Positions 8,559-18,088 of a stretch of DNA of 61,224 nucleotides are shown here, piece by piece. This DNA comes from Leisingera aquaemixtae (GTDB lineage Bacteria > Pseudomonadota > Alphaproteobacteria > Rhodobacterales > Rhodobacteraceae): NCBI RefSeq assembly GCF_001458395.1, contig NZ_CYSR01000018.1:1-61224 (forward strand). Direction: 5' to 3'. The translations under genes and the position numbers were made by a program. Numbering within the stretch: position 1 is the first letter of the stretch; each line of letters starts with the position of its first letter. The notes under the pieces were generated by a model. The model was not told the origin of the DNA. It did no database searches and was given only the letters and a program-made list of their open reading frames with translations.

Positions 8559-9377
8559 ATGACATCCAAGACCGCAGGGACCACGCCCCCGGACAATCTG
8601 AGACCGCCGCCGCAGGCCGTGCCCAAGATCAACAAGGTGACTGCGGGCGATATCGCCGCGGCGCTGAAGGCCGGTTTGTCGGACTTCCGCGCGCACCCTT
8701 TCATGAGCGGCTTTTTCGGCCTGTTCTATGCGGTTTTCGGGATCCTGTTTGTCTGGTGCCTGATCTGGCTCGGCGCGATCTGGATGATCATCCCCGCCGC
8801 GGTCGGCTTTCCGCTGGTTGCGCCCTTCGCCGCCGCCGGGCTGTATGAAATGTCCCGCCGCCGCCAGAGGGGGGAGAGTTTCAGCTGGTCCGCCATCCTC
8901 ACCGTGGCGGCCGGTCAGCGCAAGCGCGAGATGGGCTGGATGGCCTTTGTCACCCTGTTCATTTTCTGGGTGTGGATTTACCAGGTCCGGCTTTGGCTGG
9001 CGATTATCCTCAAGGATGCCTCATTCTCGGATTTTTACGGGTTTTGGAACACCGTATTCTTCACGCCGCAGGGCTGGACCTTCCTTGCGGTCGGCACCTG
9101 CGTGGGCGCCTTTCTGTCGGCAGTTCTGTTCTCGGTGACCGTCATCGCGATGCCCATGCTGCTGGACCGGGAAACCGATTTCGTGTCCGCCATGATCACA
9201 TCCATCCGCGTCGTCACGGAAAACCCGGCGGTCATGCTCAGCTGGGCGGCGATCATCTCCGCCGCCATGCTGCTGTCGCTGGTTCCGGCGTTTCTGGGCC
9301 TGATCTTCACCCTGCCGATCCTTGGCCATGCCACATGGCACCTCTACCGGCGGGCCGTGCCGCCAGTGGAGGGGTGA
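8559..9377 (+). CDS. DUF2189-type integral membrane protein
   Basis: The product is 272 residues from the ATG at 8559, preceded by GGGAGGAG; the longer frame upstream is GC-driven. A Pro-rich cytoplasmic N-terminus (about 40 residues) is followed by about six hydrophobic segments, including the first pair around FFGLFYAVFGILFVWCLIWLG and a later segment MLSWAAIISAAMLLSLVP. The arrangement and the motif FPLVAPFAAAGLYEMSRRRQRGE match the DUF2189 family of predicted membrane proteins, whose role is unknown. It is the first gene of the segment inserted between rplP and rpmC. Confidence 0.75.
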   Translation: MTSKTAGTTPPDNLRPPPQAVPKINKVTAGDIAAALKAGLSDFRAHPFMSGFFGLFYAVFGILFVWCLIWLGAIWMIIPAAVGFPLVAPFAAAGLYEMSRRRQRGESFSWSAILTVAAGQRKREMGWMAFVTLFIFWVWIYQVRLWLAIILKDASFSDFYGFWNTVFFTPQGWTFLAVGTCVGAFLSAVLFSVTVIAMPMLLDRETDFVSAMITSIRVVTENPAVMLSWAAIISAAMLLSLVPAFLGLIFTLPILGHATWHLYRRAVPPVEG

Positions 9378-9407
9378 CCTGTCCAGCCACCCCCTTGCGC
9401 GGGCGTT

Positions 9408-11576
9408 CTATGCGGCCTGTGCAGCGGGTGCGCGTTCCGGTGCCGGCTCCGCACCGGCAGGGGCCGCTGGCTCCAGCCGGAAGCCGGCAATCGCCCGCGC
9501 CAGGTTGCCCGCCTCGTCGCGAAGCATCTGGCCGGCCGCCGCGGTTTCCTCCAGCATGGCGGCGCTGCGCTGGGAATCCTTGTCCAGCGCCTCGATCGCC
9601 GCGCTGACTTCGGAAATGCCGTTGGCCTGTTCGCTGGTGTTTTCCGCGATCTCGTTCACTTTATCCGCGGCCTGGGTCACGGTCTGCAGGATCACGGCCA
9701 GTGCCGCGCCCGCCTCATCCACCAGTTCCACGCCGCCGGTCACCTCGCCCTGGCTGCTGCTGATCAACGCGCTGATTTCCTGCGCCGCGAGCGACGATCG
9801 CTGCGCCAGCGCCCGCACCTCTGAGGCGACGACCGCGAACCCGCGCCCGGCTTCGCCCGCGCGCGCGGCCTCCACCCCGGCGTTCAGCGCCAGCAGGTTG
9901 GTCTGGAACGCCACATCGTCAATCAGGCCGGTGATTTTGGAGATCGCGTCGGAGGACTCCTTGATGCGCTGCATGGCGGCGACGGTTTTTTCGGCAACCT
10001 CCCGGGTGGCTTCTGCTTTGGTCTGGGCGTCGTTGACGAACTGACGGGCGTCCTGCGCGCTGGCGGCGGTATCGTGGACGGTGTCGCGGATGGTTTGCAG
10101 CGCCGCCGCGGTCTGTTCCAGCGCCGCGGCAGAGGATTCGCCGCGTTGCGAGGCATCTGCCACCGCCGCGGCGATCTCCTGCGAGGTGTCGTTCAGCATC
10201 CTGCCGCTGCCGGCCAGCTGCCCGACCACATCCTCAAGGCTGCCCGCCAGGTTGTCGATGGCCCCGGCGATCTCCTTGAAGACACCCTTTTGGCCTGCCG
10301 GCATCCGCTGGGTCAGGTCGCCCTCGGCAAGCGCGTCCAGCACCTTCAGAACATCGCCCAGCCCCTTGCCGGCCACGTCCCCGATGGCGTTCACGCCGCG
10401 GCCCAGACTGCCGTCCTGGCCGCCGTCGCCGGTGTCTGCGATCCGGCGCGAGAAATCGCCCTCGCCGCAGGCGGCGATCACTTCTGTGATCTCCCGGGTC
10501 AGCTGCTGCTTGGCGGCCTCGGCCTTGCGGAAGGCGCCGGCGGCCTGGGCAATCGCGGCAATCTCGCGGATGCCGGATTTCGGGATCTCCGGGGTGAAGT
10601 CGTTCTGCATCATCTTCTTCAGCACGGTATCAGTCTGCTTCAGCGGCCGGGCGATGCTGCGGGCCAGGAGCAGGGCCACCGCCACAAACAGGAGTGAGCC
10701 GCCGGTGCCCGCCCGCAGCGCGTTTGTCTGCGCCTCGGCGCTGACCGTCTCGCCGCGGGTCCACACCTGATCAAGCAGGGTGCGCACGTCCTCGTGGACG
10801 GCGGCCAGCAGCGGCTCGGCATCCGCATAATGGCCGGACACCTGCTTGCGCAGCTGCTGTTCGTTCAGCGATTCCTCCACATAGGCGGCAAAGGACGCCT
10901 GGTAGACGCCGATCAGGCCCAGGATCTCTTTCTGCTGGGCGGCGCTGGTGTAATAGCTGGCCGGGAAGGCGCGGAACTCTTCCACGCGGGCGTTCAGCCG
11001 GTCCAGGTATTTCGGCGCCTGACGCATGATGAAGTCCTTCTCATGCCGCCGCATCATCAGCATTTTCACCTGCATGACCGGCTGATCCAGCTCTTGCAGA
11101 GTGGCTTCGGCATTCTTGACCGCCGTGCGCAGCTGCCCCTCCAGGCCGCTGTTTTCATCCAGCCCCAGCCGCGTGTTGCTGCTGGCGAGCGCGATAAAGC
11201 TCGCCTCATAGGCGTCAATCGCGGCACCGATGCCCTTGAGCTGCAGGGCGGTGCCGGACAGTTCGGCCACCGCCGGCATCTGGCGGCCAAGAGAGCCGTA
11301 AGTCTCCTTTATCCGGGTCATTGTTGCGGCGTGGCGGGACAGGTATTTTTCATCCCGGCGCAGCAGGAAATCCTTTTCGGCGCGCCGGGCCTTCAGGAAC
11401 TCAAGCTCGATCTTGTCGAGGTTCAGATAGATCTCCTCAATCCCGGCGACGCGCCGCTGCACGTCATCGCGCACGGCGTGCGAATAGAGCAGCAGGCTGA
11501 CCAGAGCGGCCATCAGGCCGCCTGCGAGAACGATGATGGAGAGGATTGCCGTGCTGACGGTAAATTTTGCTTTCAT
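9408..11576 (-). CDS. Methyl-accepting chemotaxis protein, HBM-type sensor
   Basis: The product is 722 residues. An N-terminal membrane segment (AILSIIVLAGGLMAALVSLLL) is followed by a roughly 240-residue helical periplasmic region with repeated LKARRAEKDFLLRRDEKYL and MMRRHEKDFIMRQAPKYL motifs, typical of helical bimodular (HBM) sensors. A second membrane segment, HAMP and the signalling domain follow. The hairpin tip reads [42 protein letters not shown] and would dock CheA/CheW. No C-terminal CheR-binding pentapeptide is seen; the tail is Ala/Pro-rich. It faces the DUF2189 gene and points away from the next plus-strand gene. The ligand is unknown; some HBM receptors bind organic acids. Confidence 0.93.
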   Translation of the reverse strand: MKAKFTVSTAILSIIVLAGGLMAALVSLLLYSHAVRDDVQRRVAGIEEIYLNLDKIELEFLKARRAEKDFLLRRDEKYLSRHAATMTRIKETYGSLGRQMPAVAELSGTALQLKGIGAAIDAYEASFIALASSNTRLGLDENSGLEGQLRTAVKNAEATLQELDQPVMQVKMLMMRRHEKDFIMRQAPKYLDRLNARVEEFRAFPASYYTSAAQQKEILGLIGVYQASFAAYVEESLNEQQLRKQVSGHYADAEPLLAAVHEDVRTLLDQVWTRGETVSAEAQTNALRAGTGGSLLFVAVALLLARSIARPLKQTDTVLKKMMQNDFTPEIPKSGIREIAAIAQAAGAFRKAEAAKQQLTREITEVIAACGEGDFSRRIADTGDGGQDGSLGRGVNAIGDVAGKGLGDVLKVLDALAEGDLTQRMPAGQKGVFKEIAGAIDNLAGSLEDVVGQLAGSGRMLNDTSQEIAAAVADASQRGESSAAALEQTAAALQTIRDTVHDTAASAQDARQFVNDAQTKAEATREVAEKTVAAMQRIKESSDAISKITGLIDDVAFQTNLLALNAGVEAARAGEAGRGFAVVASEVRALAQRSSLAAQEISALISSSQGEVTGGVELVDEAGAALAVILQTVTQAADKVNEIAENTSEQANGISEVSAAIEALDKDSQRSAAMLEETAAAGQMLRDEAGNLARAIAGFRLEPAAPAGAEPAPERAPAAQAA

Positions 11577-11777
11577 GAGACCTGGACCATTTCACTGAGA
11601 CATCTTGCAGAGGCGTTTTTGGTCTAGAGTGGACTTCATTCGTTAAATCAGCGTGAGTTTACCTGGCGTAAATTGCACTATTTTAACATGCTGGCGGGTC
11701 TGCGGGCCGGGTTGAAACCGGCGGCTGCCCCGCGCCAGGCCCTCGCGCTTGGCTGCGGGTTGCGGTAAGACGCAGCC

Positions 11778-12398
11778 ATGGCCCAGATTGAATCGCTCTT
11801 TGTGACCCGCCTTTACCGCGCGCAGCTGTCCGAATTCGGACCGTCGGTTGACGCGCAGGAACTGGAAAACTCCTGTCTTGTCATCGCCGGCGACGACGAT
11901 GCCGGGCAGGACTGGTGCGAGGAGAACGGCTACCCCGGCTATACCTCCTATGCCTCGCTGTCGGATCTGCCCTGGCGGTTCCCCATCTTCGCCGATCTGG
12001 TGAAGTCTCTGGACCAGCATGTCTCGGCCTTTGCCAAGGATCTGGAGCTGGACCTGGACGGGCGCGATCTGAAGCTGGAGGATCTGTGGATCAACATCCT
12101 GCCGGAAGGCGGCACCCATGCCAGCCACATTCATCCGCATTCGGTGATTTCCGGAACCACCTATGTGTCGATGCCGGACGGCGCCTCCGCGCTCAAGCTG
12201 GAGGATCCGCGCCACGCGATGATGATGGCGCACCCGCCGCGCCTGAAGGATTGCCGCCAGGAGCTGAAGACCTTTGTCTATCAGGCACCCGCCGTTGGCG
12301 ACGTGCTGCTTTGGGAAAGCTTCATCCGCCACGAGGTGCCTTTGAACATGGCAGAGGAAGAGCGGATTTCTGTGAGCTTCAATTACAAGTGGGAGTGA
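11778..12398 (+). CDS. Putative 2OG-Fe(II) oxygenase, TIGR02466-like
   Basis: The product is 206 residues, close to the usual length for the family of small 2-oxoglutarate/Fe(II)-dependent oxygenases found often in marine bacteria and phages. The double-stranded beta-helix signature is visible: a His cluster HASHIHPHSVISGTTYV at residues 114-130, a distal His in SFIRHEVP (H185) and an Arg in ERISVSFNYKW (R196) that could hold 2-oxoglutarate. The substrate is unknown. An FkbM methyltransferase gene follows 82 bases downstream, so the pair may modify a common product. Confidence 0.8.
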   Translation: MAQIESLFVTRLYRAQLSEFGPSVDAQELENSCLVIAGDDDAGQDWCEENGYPGYTSYASLSDLPWRFPIFADLVKSLDQHVSAFAKDLELDLDGRDLKLEDLWINILPEGGTHASHIHPHSVISGTTYVSMPDGASALKLEDPRHAMMMAHPPRLKDCRQELKTFVYQAPAVGDVLLWESFIRHEVPLNMAEEERISVSFNYKWE

Positions 12399-12480
12399 GC
12401 CCGCGGGCCGCTCCGCTGCCCTGGGGCGCCGCTGCGGCACAAGCTGCCTGACCTGAACGCGCCGTGCCCGCCCAGGGCGC

Positions 12481-13305
12481 TTGTCTGACACAAACCGACT
12501 GGAACCCCAAATGCATCCCAAGATCCGAAGCGCGCTTCATGCAATCGGCCTCCATGTGAGCAGCGCGTCCAAGTACAAGGCCCTGCAGAATGAGCTGCAG
12601 GAAAGCCGCCGCAAGGCCGCTGAGGGCGATGCGTTCCGGGATTTCCTGCTGGCCAATCTCAACGGCACCAGCGCCGGCTGGCAGTCCCAGGCCAGCCAGG
12701 ATGTTTTTGCCCTGGTCGCCAATGGCTTTAAGCGGGGCGGGTATTTCGTCGAGTTCGGCGCCACCAACGGCAAATCCATCAGCAATACATATGTGCTGGA
12801 AAAGGAGTTCGGCTGGACCGGCATCGTGGCTGAGCCCGCGAAGTGCTGGCACGAGGATCTGCGCCGGAACCGGTCCTGCGAGGTGGAGTACGACTGCGTC
12901 TGGAAGGAAACCGGGGCCGAGCTGGAGTTCAAGGAGACCGGCGCGGCGGAGCTGTCGACGATCTCGGACTTCAGCGAAGCGGATCTCCACTCCAGAAGCC
13001 GGCGCAAGGCGATCAGCTATCCGGTGAAAACCGTTTCGCTGCTGGATATGCTCGACCGGCACGGCGCCCCGCGGGAGATTGATTTCCTGTCGGTCGATAC
13101 CGAGGGCAGCGAGCTGGACATTCTGCAGGCGTTCGATTTCAGCAAGTACCGGTTCAACGCCATCACGGTGGAGCATAATTACACCGAGCAGAGGGCGGCG
13201 ATCCGGGCGCTGCTGGAGCAGAACGGCTACAGGAACGTGGCCACCGGGGCGTCCGGCTATGACGACTGGTTCGTGCCGAAGGACAGCCCGGTCAAGGCTG
13301 GCTGA
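12481..13305 (+). CDS. FkbM family methyltransferase
   Basis: About 274 residues if the TTG at 12481 is used, or 264 from the ATG at 12511 (MHPKIRSAL); neither has a strong ribosome-binding site. The SAM-binding motif I is GGYFVEFGATNGKS near residue 89, with the acidic IVAEP after strand 2. IDFLSVDTEGSELDIL near residue 200 is the FkbM family hallmark. FkbM enzymes are O-methyltransferases acting on sugars or small molecules. The acceptor here is unknown. It is the last inserted gene before rpmC. Confidence 0.85.
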   Translation: MSDTNRLEPQMHPKIRSALHAIGLHVSSASKYKALQNELQESRRKAAEGDAFRDFLLANLNGTSAGWQSQASQDVFALVANGFKRGGYFVEFGATNGKSISNTYVLEKEFGWTGIVAEPAKCWHEDLRRNRSCEVEYDCVWKETGAELEFKETGAAELSTISDFSEADLHSRSRRKAISYPVKTVSLLDMLDRHGAPREIDFLSVDTEGSELDILQAFDFSKYRFNAITVEHNYTEQRAAIRALLEQNGYRNVATGASGYDDWFVPKDSPVKAG

Positions 13306-13416
13306 CCAGCCAGGGCCGCAGCCGCCAGAACCGGCAGCCTGCACGCGGCTCGCCATTGGCAGGGCAGGGCGCGCACCGGGGCCGGCGGCTGCCCGGCGCG
13401 GCGGCCAATCTTTCCC

Positions 13417-13445
13417 TTGCCCCCGCACCCTGTCTCCATTATAGG
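13417..13445 (+). promoter_or_regulatory. Putative promoter of the rpmC block
   Basis: TTGCCC (13417-13422), 17 bp, TATAGG (13440-13445). The architecture is the same as at the rpsJ and rplO promoters. The leader that follows (to 13590) contains small inverted repeats, for example CCGCGC/GCGCGG around 13499-13517. Confidence 0.65.
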
Positions 13446-13590
13446 GACCCATCGCCTGTCCCCAATCCGCTTCGGATCCGGGTCGGGTGATTCTTTTTTC
13501 CGCGCCTTCCAGCGCGGTTTGACATAACCCACCAGGTTGCAAGGTGACCCGTCAGGGGCCTTCTGGTGCTTTGGACAAGGAACAAAGGCG

Positions 13591-13791
13591 ATGAACGCCA
13601 ATGATCTGCGCGAGAAGACCGTGGATGAACTCCGCGATATGCTCGCTTCCCTGAAAAAAGAGAGCTTCAACCTGCGCTTTCAGCAGGCAACCGGTCAGTT
13701 GGAATCGACCTCCGGCATCAAAGCGGCTCGCCGCAACGCTGCCCGCGTCAAGACCATCCTGAACGAAAAAGCTGCAGCAGCAGCCGAATAA
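13591..13791 (+). CDS. rpmC: 50S ribosomal protein L29
   Basis: The product is 66 residues from the ATG at 13591, [18 protein letters not shown], which is the usual start. Two antiparallel helices with [33 protein letters not shown] are diagnostic. L29 lies near the tunnel exit beside L23. It heads the block that continues unbroken to rpmD. Confidence 0.97.
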   Translation: MNANDLREKTVDELRDMLASLKKESFNLRFQQATGQLESTSGIKAARRNAARVKTILNEKAAAAAE

Positions 13792-13802
13792 GGAGCGACA
13801 CA

Positions 13803-14033
13803 ATGCCCAAACGTATCCTGCAAGGCGTTGTGACCAGCGACGCAAACGCCCAGACCGTCACCGTCTCGGTTGAACGCCGCTTCACGCACCCGGTTCTGAA
13901 GAAAACCATCCGTAAGTCCAAGAAATACCGGGCTCACGATGAAAAGAACGCTTTCAAGGTCGGCGACTCCGTACGCATCATCGAATGCGCGCCGAAATCG
14001 AAAACGAAACGCTGGGAAGTTCTGGAAGCCTAA
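13803..14033 (+). CDS. rpsQ: 30S ribosomal protein S17
   Basis: The product is 76 residues, [19 protein letters not shown], an OB-fold protein that binds 16S rRNA early in assembly. The [25 protein letters not shown] ending is typical. A hairpin (GAGTCTC/GAGACTC) begins at its stop codon and a 99-base gap precedes rplN. Confidence 0.97.
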   Translation: MPKRILQGVVTSDANAQTVTVSVERRFTHPVLKKTIRKSKKYRAHDEKNAFKVGDSVRIIECAPKSKTKRWEVLEA

Positions 14034-14051
14034 GAGTCTCATCCGAGACTC
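14034..14051 (+). promoter_or_regulatory. Hairpin in the rpsQ-rplN gap
   Basis: A perfect 7-bp stem GAGTCTC/GAGACTC with loop ATCC, starting at the rpsQ stop codon. No T-run follows, so it is more likely an mRNA structure or processing site than a terminator. Confidence 0.4.
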
Positions 14052-14132
14052 CTGGCGGCTAGACTTAACAGTCAGTCGAAACCCTGGGGGATACCAGCAC
14101 GCATCGCTGCCCCATAGGTCGGGAGAAACCAC

Positions 14133-14501
14133 ATGATCCAGATGCAAACAAATCTGGATGTTGCTGACAACTCCGGCGCACGCCGAGTTCAGTGCATCAA
14201 GGTTCTGGGTGGCTCCAAGCGTAAATACGCATCCGTTGGCGACATTATCGTCGTCTCGGTCAAGGAAGCCATCCCGCGCGGCCGCGTGAAAAAAGGCGAC
14301 GTCCGTAAGGCCGTTGTCGTGCGCACCGCCAAAGAAGTCCGCCGCGAAGACGGCACCGCGATCCGTTTTGACCGGAACGCAGCCGTTATCCTGAACAACA
14401 ACAACGAGCCGATCGGTACCCGTATCTTTGGCCCGGTTGTTCGTGAACTGCGCGCGAAGAACTTCATGAAGATCATCTCGCTGGCTCCGGAGGTGCTGTA
14501 A
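14133..14501 (+). CDS. rplN: 50S ribosomal protein L14
   Basis: At 122 residues it is exactly the family length, [28 protein letters not shown]14 forms part of the intersubunit bridge B8 and is the docking site for the silencing factor RsfS. Two bases separate it from rplX. Confidence 0.98.
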
Positions 14502-14503
14502 TC

Positions 14504-14809
14504 ATGGCTGCGAAACTCCGTAAAGGCGACAAGGTCGTCGTGCTGGCCGGCAAGGACAAGGGCAAGGAAGGCACCATCGCCTCCGTTGACCCGAAAGCCG
14601 GCAAAGCCGTTGTCGAAGGCGTGAACATGGCGATCCGCCACACCCGCCAGACCCAGAACAGCCAGGGCGGCCGTCTGTCCAAGGCACTGCCGATCGACCT
14701 GTCGAACCTGGCACTGCTGGACAGCAACGGTAAAGCCACCCGCGTCGGCTTCCGCGAGGAAGACGGCAAGAAGGTGCGCTTCGCCAAGACCACCGGGGAG
14801 ACTGTCTGA
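14504..14809 (+). CDS. rplX: 50S ribosomal protein L24
   Basis: The product is 101 residues with an N-terminal KOW motif ([21 protein letters not shown]). L24 initiates 50S assembly. Its stop overlaps the rplE start by one base. Confidence 0.98.
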   Translation: MAAKLRKGDKVVVLAGKDKGKEGTIASVDPKAGKAVVEGVNMAIRHTRQTQNSQGGRLSKALPIDLSNLALLDSNGKATRVGFREEDGKKVRFAKTTGETV

Positions 14810-15372
14810 TGCTTGACGCTGCAACCTACACCCCGCGTCTGAAAGCCCTCTACAAAGAGACCATCCGTGGCGCTCTGAAAGAGGAATTCGGCTACAAGAA
14901 CGACATGATGCTCCCCAAGCTGGAGAAAATCGTTCTGAACATCGGCTGCGGCCGCGCTGCTGTCAAAGACAGCAAGAAAGCCAAATCCGCTCAGGCCGAC
15001 CTGACCCTCATCGCGGGCCAGAAAGCTCTGACCACCGTGGCAAAGAACTCCATCGCCGGCTTCCGCGTTCGCGAAGGCATGCCGATGGGCGCAAAGGTGA
15101 CTCTGCGCGGCGACCGGATGTACGAATTCCTGGATCGTCTGATCACCATCGCGATGCCCCGTATCCGCGACTTCCGCGGCGTTTCGGGCAACTCGTTTGA
15201 CGGCCGCGGCAACTATGCCATGGGCCTGAAAGAGCACATCGTGTTCCCGGAGATCGATTTCGACAAAATCGACGAGCCCTGGGGCATGGACATCGTGATC
15301 GCCACCACCGCGAAAACCGACGCGGAAGCAAAGGCGCTGTTGAAAGCTTTCAACATGCCCTTCAACAGCTAA
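14809..15372 (+). CDS. rplE: 50S ribosomal protein L5
   Basis: The product is 187 residues, with [16 protein letters not shown] and the loop [20 protein letters not shown]5 binds 5S rRNA with L18 and contacts P-site tRNA. GGAAGGAAGAG precedes the next gene, rpsN. Confidence 0.98.
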   Translation: MLDAATYTPRLKALYKETIRGALKEEFGYKNDMMLPKLEKIVLNIGCGRAAVKDSKKAKSAQADLTLIAGQKALTTVAKNSIAGFRVREGMPMGAKVTLRGDRMYEFLDRLITIAMPRIRDFRGVSGNSFDGRGNYAMGLKEHIVFPEIDFDKIDEPWGMDIVIATTAKTDAEAKALLKAFNMPFNS

Positions 15373-15391
15373 GCGCGGGAAGGAAGAGACC

Positions 15392-15697
15392 ATGGCTAAG
15401 AAAAGCATGATCGAACGCGAGAAGAAGCGCGAGCGCCTGGTGGCAAAATACGCCGCAAAGCGTGCCGAGCTGAAAGAAATCGCAAACGACGAATCCCGCC
15501 CGATGGAAGACCGCTTCAAGGCGCGTCTGAAGCTGGCGAAACTGCCGCGCAACTCGGCTCCGAGCCGTTTGCACAACCGCTGCCAGCTGACCGGCCGTCC
15601 GCACGCTTACTACCGTAAGCTGAAGATCAGCCGTATCGCGCTGCGCGAGCTGGGGTCTGCTGGCCAGATCCCCGGCCTGGTGAAATCGAGCTGGTAA
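15392..15697 (+). CDS. rpsN: 30S ribosomal protein S14, zinc-free long form
   Basis: The product is 101 residues. It lacks the paired CxxC motifs of the short zinc form, with only one Cys ([16 protein letters not shown]), so it is the long C-minus type. S14 completes the head of the small subunit. Confidence 0.97.
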   Translation: MAKKSMIEREKKRERLVAKYAAKRAELKEIANDESRPMEDRFKARLKLAKLPRNSAPSRLHNRCQLTGRPHAYYRKLKISRIALRELGSAGQIPGLVKSSW

Positions 15698-15710
15698 GGG
15701 AGAGAGTAGT

Positions 15711-16103
15711 ATGAACGATCCTATCGGCGATATGCTCACCCGTATCCGTAACTCTCAGATGCGCGGCAAATCCACCGTCATGACCCCGGCTTCCAAGCTG
15801 CGGGCATGGGTGCTGGACGTGCTGGCGGACGAGGGCTACATCCGCGGTTATGAGAAGATGACTGGTGAAAATGGCCACCCGGCCATCGAAATCAGCCTCA
15901 AGTACTTCGACGGCGAACCTGTCATTCGCGAGCTCAAGCGGGTCTCCAAGCCCGGCCGCCGCGTTTACATGGGCGTCAATGACATCCCGTCGGTCCGTCA
16001 GGGCCTGGGCGTGTCGATTGTCTCCACCCCCAAGGGTGTGATGTCGGACGCAAACGCACGCGCAGCCAACGTTGGCGGCGAAGTGCTTTGCACCGTCTTC
16101 TAA
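15711..16103 (+). CDS. rpsH: 30S ribosomal protein S8
   Basis: The product is 130 residues, [19 protein letters not shown], with the C-terminal [18 protein letters not shown] motif. In E. coli S8 represses the spc operon by binding the rplE region; no matching site is identified here. GGAGG precedes rplF. Confidence 0.98.
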   Translation: MNDPIGDMLTRIRNSQMRGKSTVMTPASKLRAWVLDVLADEGYIRGYEKMTGENGHPAIEISLKYFDGEPVIRELKRVSKPGRRVYMGVNDIPSVRQGLGVSIVSTPKGVMSDANARAANVGGEVLCTVF

Positions 16104-16115
16104 GGAGGCCTCGCA

Positions 16116-16649
16116 ATGTCCCGTATTGGTAAGAAACCGGTCGAACTGCCCAGCGGCGTCTCCGCCTCTGTGTCCGGCCAGACCATCGAAGTGAAAGGCC
16201 CGAAAGGCGCCCGGACCTTCACCGCAACCGACGACGTCACCCTGACCGTGAACGACAACGTTGTCACCATCGAGCCGCGCGGCAAGTCCAAGCGTGCCCG
16301 TCAGCAGTGGGGCATGTCCCGCACTCAGGTGGCAAACCTCGTGACCGGCGTGACCCAGGGCTTCAAGAAAGAACTGGAAATCCAGGGCGTGGGTTACCGG
16401 GCTCAGATGCAGGGCAACACCCTGAAGCTGAACCTGGGCTACAGCCACGACGTCGACTTCGTTGCTCCGGAAGGTGTCACCATCACCGCGCCGAAGCAGA
16501 CCGAAATCGTTGTGGAAGGTATCGACCAGCAGCAGGTGGGCGAAGTGGCGGCGAAAATCCGCGACTGGCGCCGTCCCGAGCCGTACAAAGGCAAGGGCAT
16601 CCGCTACAAGGGCGAGTTCATCTTCCGCAAGGAAGGCAAGAAGAAGTAA
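16116..16649 (+). CDS. rplF: 50S ribosomal protein L6
   Basis: At 177 residues it has the two tandem L6 folds and the conserved C-terminal [16 protein letters not shown] motif. L6 lies near the GTPase-associated centre. It is followed 11 bases later by rplR. Confidence 0.98.
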   Translation: MSRIGKKPVELPSGVSASVSGQTIEVKGPKGARTFTATDDVTLTVNDNVVTIEPRGKSKRARQQWGMSRTQVANLVTGVTQGFKKELEIQGVGYRAQMQGNTLKLNLGYSHDVDFVAPEGVTITAPKQTEIVVEGIDQQQVGEVAAKIRDWRRPEPYKGKGIRYKGEFIFRKEGKKK

Positions 16650-16660
16650 GGACCAGCAAA

Positions 16661-17020
16661 ATGGCAAACAGCAAACGTACCCTGTTTCTGAAGCGCCGGC
16701 TGCGCGTCCGGAACAAGCTTCGCAAAGTGAACGCAGGCCGTCCGCGTCTGTCCGTGCACCGTTCGAACAAGAACATCTCTGTTCAGCTGATCGACGACCT
16801 GCGCGGCGTGACCCTGGCAGCCGCGTCGACCCTGGAAAAAGATCTGGGCGTTGTCGGCAAGAACAACGTCGAAGCAGCGGCCAAAGTTGGCGCAGCGATC
16901 GCCGAGCGCGCAAAAGCGGCTGGCGTGAGCGAAGCCTACTTCGACCGCGGCGGCTTCCTGTTCCACGGCAAGGTGAAGGCTCTGGCCGACGCTGCGCGTG
17001 AAGGCGGCCTGAAGATCTAA
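16661..17020 (+). CDS. rplR: 50S ribosomal protein L18
   Basis: The product is 119 residues from the ATG at 16661, [22 protein letters not shown], with [20 protein letters not shown] and the final [22 protein letters not shown]18 delivers 5S rRNA to the large subunit together with L5. A gap of 119 bases holding three hairpins separates it from rpsE. Confidence 0.97.
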   Translation: MANSKRTLFLKRRLRVRNKLRKVNAGRPRLSVHRSNKNISVQLIDDLRGVTLAAASTLEKDLGVVGKNNVEAAAKVGAAIAERAKAAGVSEAYFDRGGFLFHGKVKALADAAREGGLKI

Positions 17021-17029
17021 ATCCCATGC

Positions 17030-17120
17030 GGGCAGCCTCTCGGGGCTGCCCCGATGATCCGGGAGACCGGCCTGCGGGCCGGTTCTCACCAAGGATCGGA
17101 CAAACAGGCGCCTGAGCGCC
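17030..17120 (+). promoter_or_regulatory. Three consecutive hairpins between rplR and rpsE
   Basis: Hairpin 1 (17030-17051) is GGGCAGCC/GGCTGCCC. Hairpin 2 (17063-17087) is ACCGGCC/GGCCGGT with an outer GAG/CTC. Hairpin 3 (17107-17120) is GGCGC/GCGCC. None has a T-run. This is the only structured gap inside the otherwise tight rplN-rpmD run, and it may control rpsE translation or mRNA processing. Confidence 0.45.
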
Positions 17121-17139
17121 GCACTGAAAGGAATGCCTG

Positions 17140-17709
17140 ATGGCAGAACGTGAAAACCGCCGCGGCCCGCGCCGCGACCGTGAAGAAACACCGGAATTCG
17201 CAGATCGTCTGGTCGCGATCAACCGCGTGTCGAAAACCGTTAAAGGCGGTAAGCGCTTTGGCTTCGCAGCCCTGGTTGTCGTTGGCGACCAGAAAGGCCG
17301 CGTCGGCTTTGGCAAGGGCAAGGCGAAAGAAGTGCCCGAGGCGATCCGCAAGGCGACCGAGCAGGCCAAGCGCCAGATGATCCGCGTGCCGCTGAAAGAG
17401 GGCCGCACCCTGCACCACGACATGGCCGGCCGTCACGGCGCGGGCAAAGTTGTGATGCGCACCGCGCCGGAAGGTACCGGTATCATCGCAGGTGGTCCGA
17501 TGCGTGCCGTGTTCGAGATGCTGGGCATCAAGGACGTGGTCTCCAAGTCGATCGGTTCGCAGAACCCCTACAACATGATCCGCGCCACCCTGAACGGCCT
17601 GCAGAAAGAGCAGAGCCCGCGTTCGGTGGCTCAGCGCCGCGGCAAAAAGGTTGCTGACATCCTGCCCAAGCGGGACGACGCACCGGCAGCTGCCGAAGCT
17701 GAAGCGTAA
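17140..17709 (+). CDS. rpsE: 30S ribosomal protein S5
   Basis: The product is 189 residues. It contains the double-stranded RNA-binding-like domain with [30 protein letters not shown] and the C-terminal fold with [20 protein letters not shown]5 contributes to decoding fidelity and mRNA entry. Both tails are extended, as is common in alphaproteobacteria. Confidence 0.98.
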   Translation: MAERENRRGPRRDREETPEFADRLVAINRVSKTVKGGKRFGFAALVVVGDQKGRVGFGKGKAKEVPEAIRKATEQAKRQMIRVPLKEGRTLHHDMAGRHGAGKVVMRTAPEGTGIIAGGPMRAVFEMLGIKDVVSKSIGSQNPYNMIRATLNGLQKEQSPRSVAQRRGKKVADILPKRDDAPAAAEAEA

Positions 17710-17722
17710 GGAGTAGAGAGAC

Positions 17723-17911
17723 ATGGCAAAAACCATCGTCGTCAAGCAGATCGGCTCGCCGATCCGCCGCCCCGCCAAACAGCGCGCAACCCTGGTTGGC
17801 CTGGGCCTGAACAAGATGCACAAGACCCGTGAGCTGGAGGACACTCCTTCGGTCCGCGGCATGGTCGAATCGATCCCGCACCTGGTTCAGATCATCGAAG
17901 AGCGCGGCTAA
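17723..17911 (+). CDS. rpmD: 50S ribosomal protein L30
   Basis: The product is 62 residues with [30 protein letters not shown], the short bacterial L30. It ends the rpmC-rpmD block; a terminator begins 25 bases later and the usual neighbour rplO is 2.6 kb downstream. Confidence 0.97.
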   Translation: MAKTIVVKQIGSPIRRPAKQRATLVGLGLNKMHKTRELEDTPSVRGMVESIPHLVQIIEERG

Positions 17912-17935
17912 GCCCTTTTCGGTATCAGACTTTGG

Positions 17936-17966
17936 AAAACGCCTCCGGTCCGCCGGGGGCGTTTTT
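17936..17966 (+). terminator. Intrinsic terminator after rpmD
   Basis: AAAACGCCTCCGG, loop TCCG, CCGGGGGCGTTTTT. The stem is about 13 bp, including one T-G pair, and runs into the T-tract. Confidence 0.92.
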
Positions 17967-18088
17967 CGTTTTCAGGGCGCCGCGGCAGACCCTGGTTGTC
18001 CGGTCTAAGGTAAAGCGGGCGTGTTGCGATGCGGCCTTTGCATGGTATGCGTTTGCAGATCCGTTCCGGCAAAGGCAGCGACCCAGCA

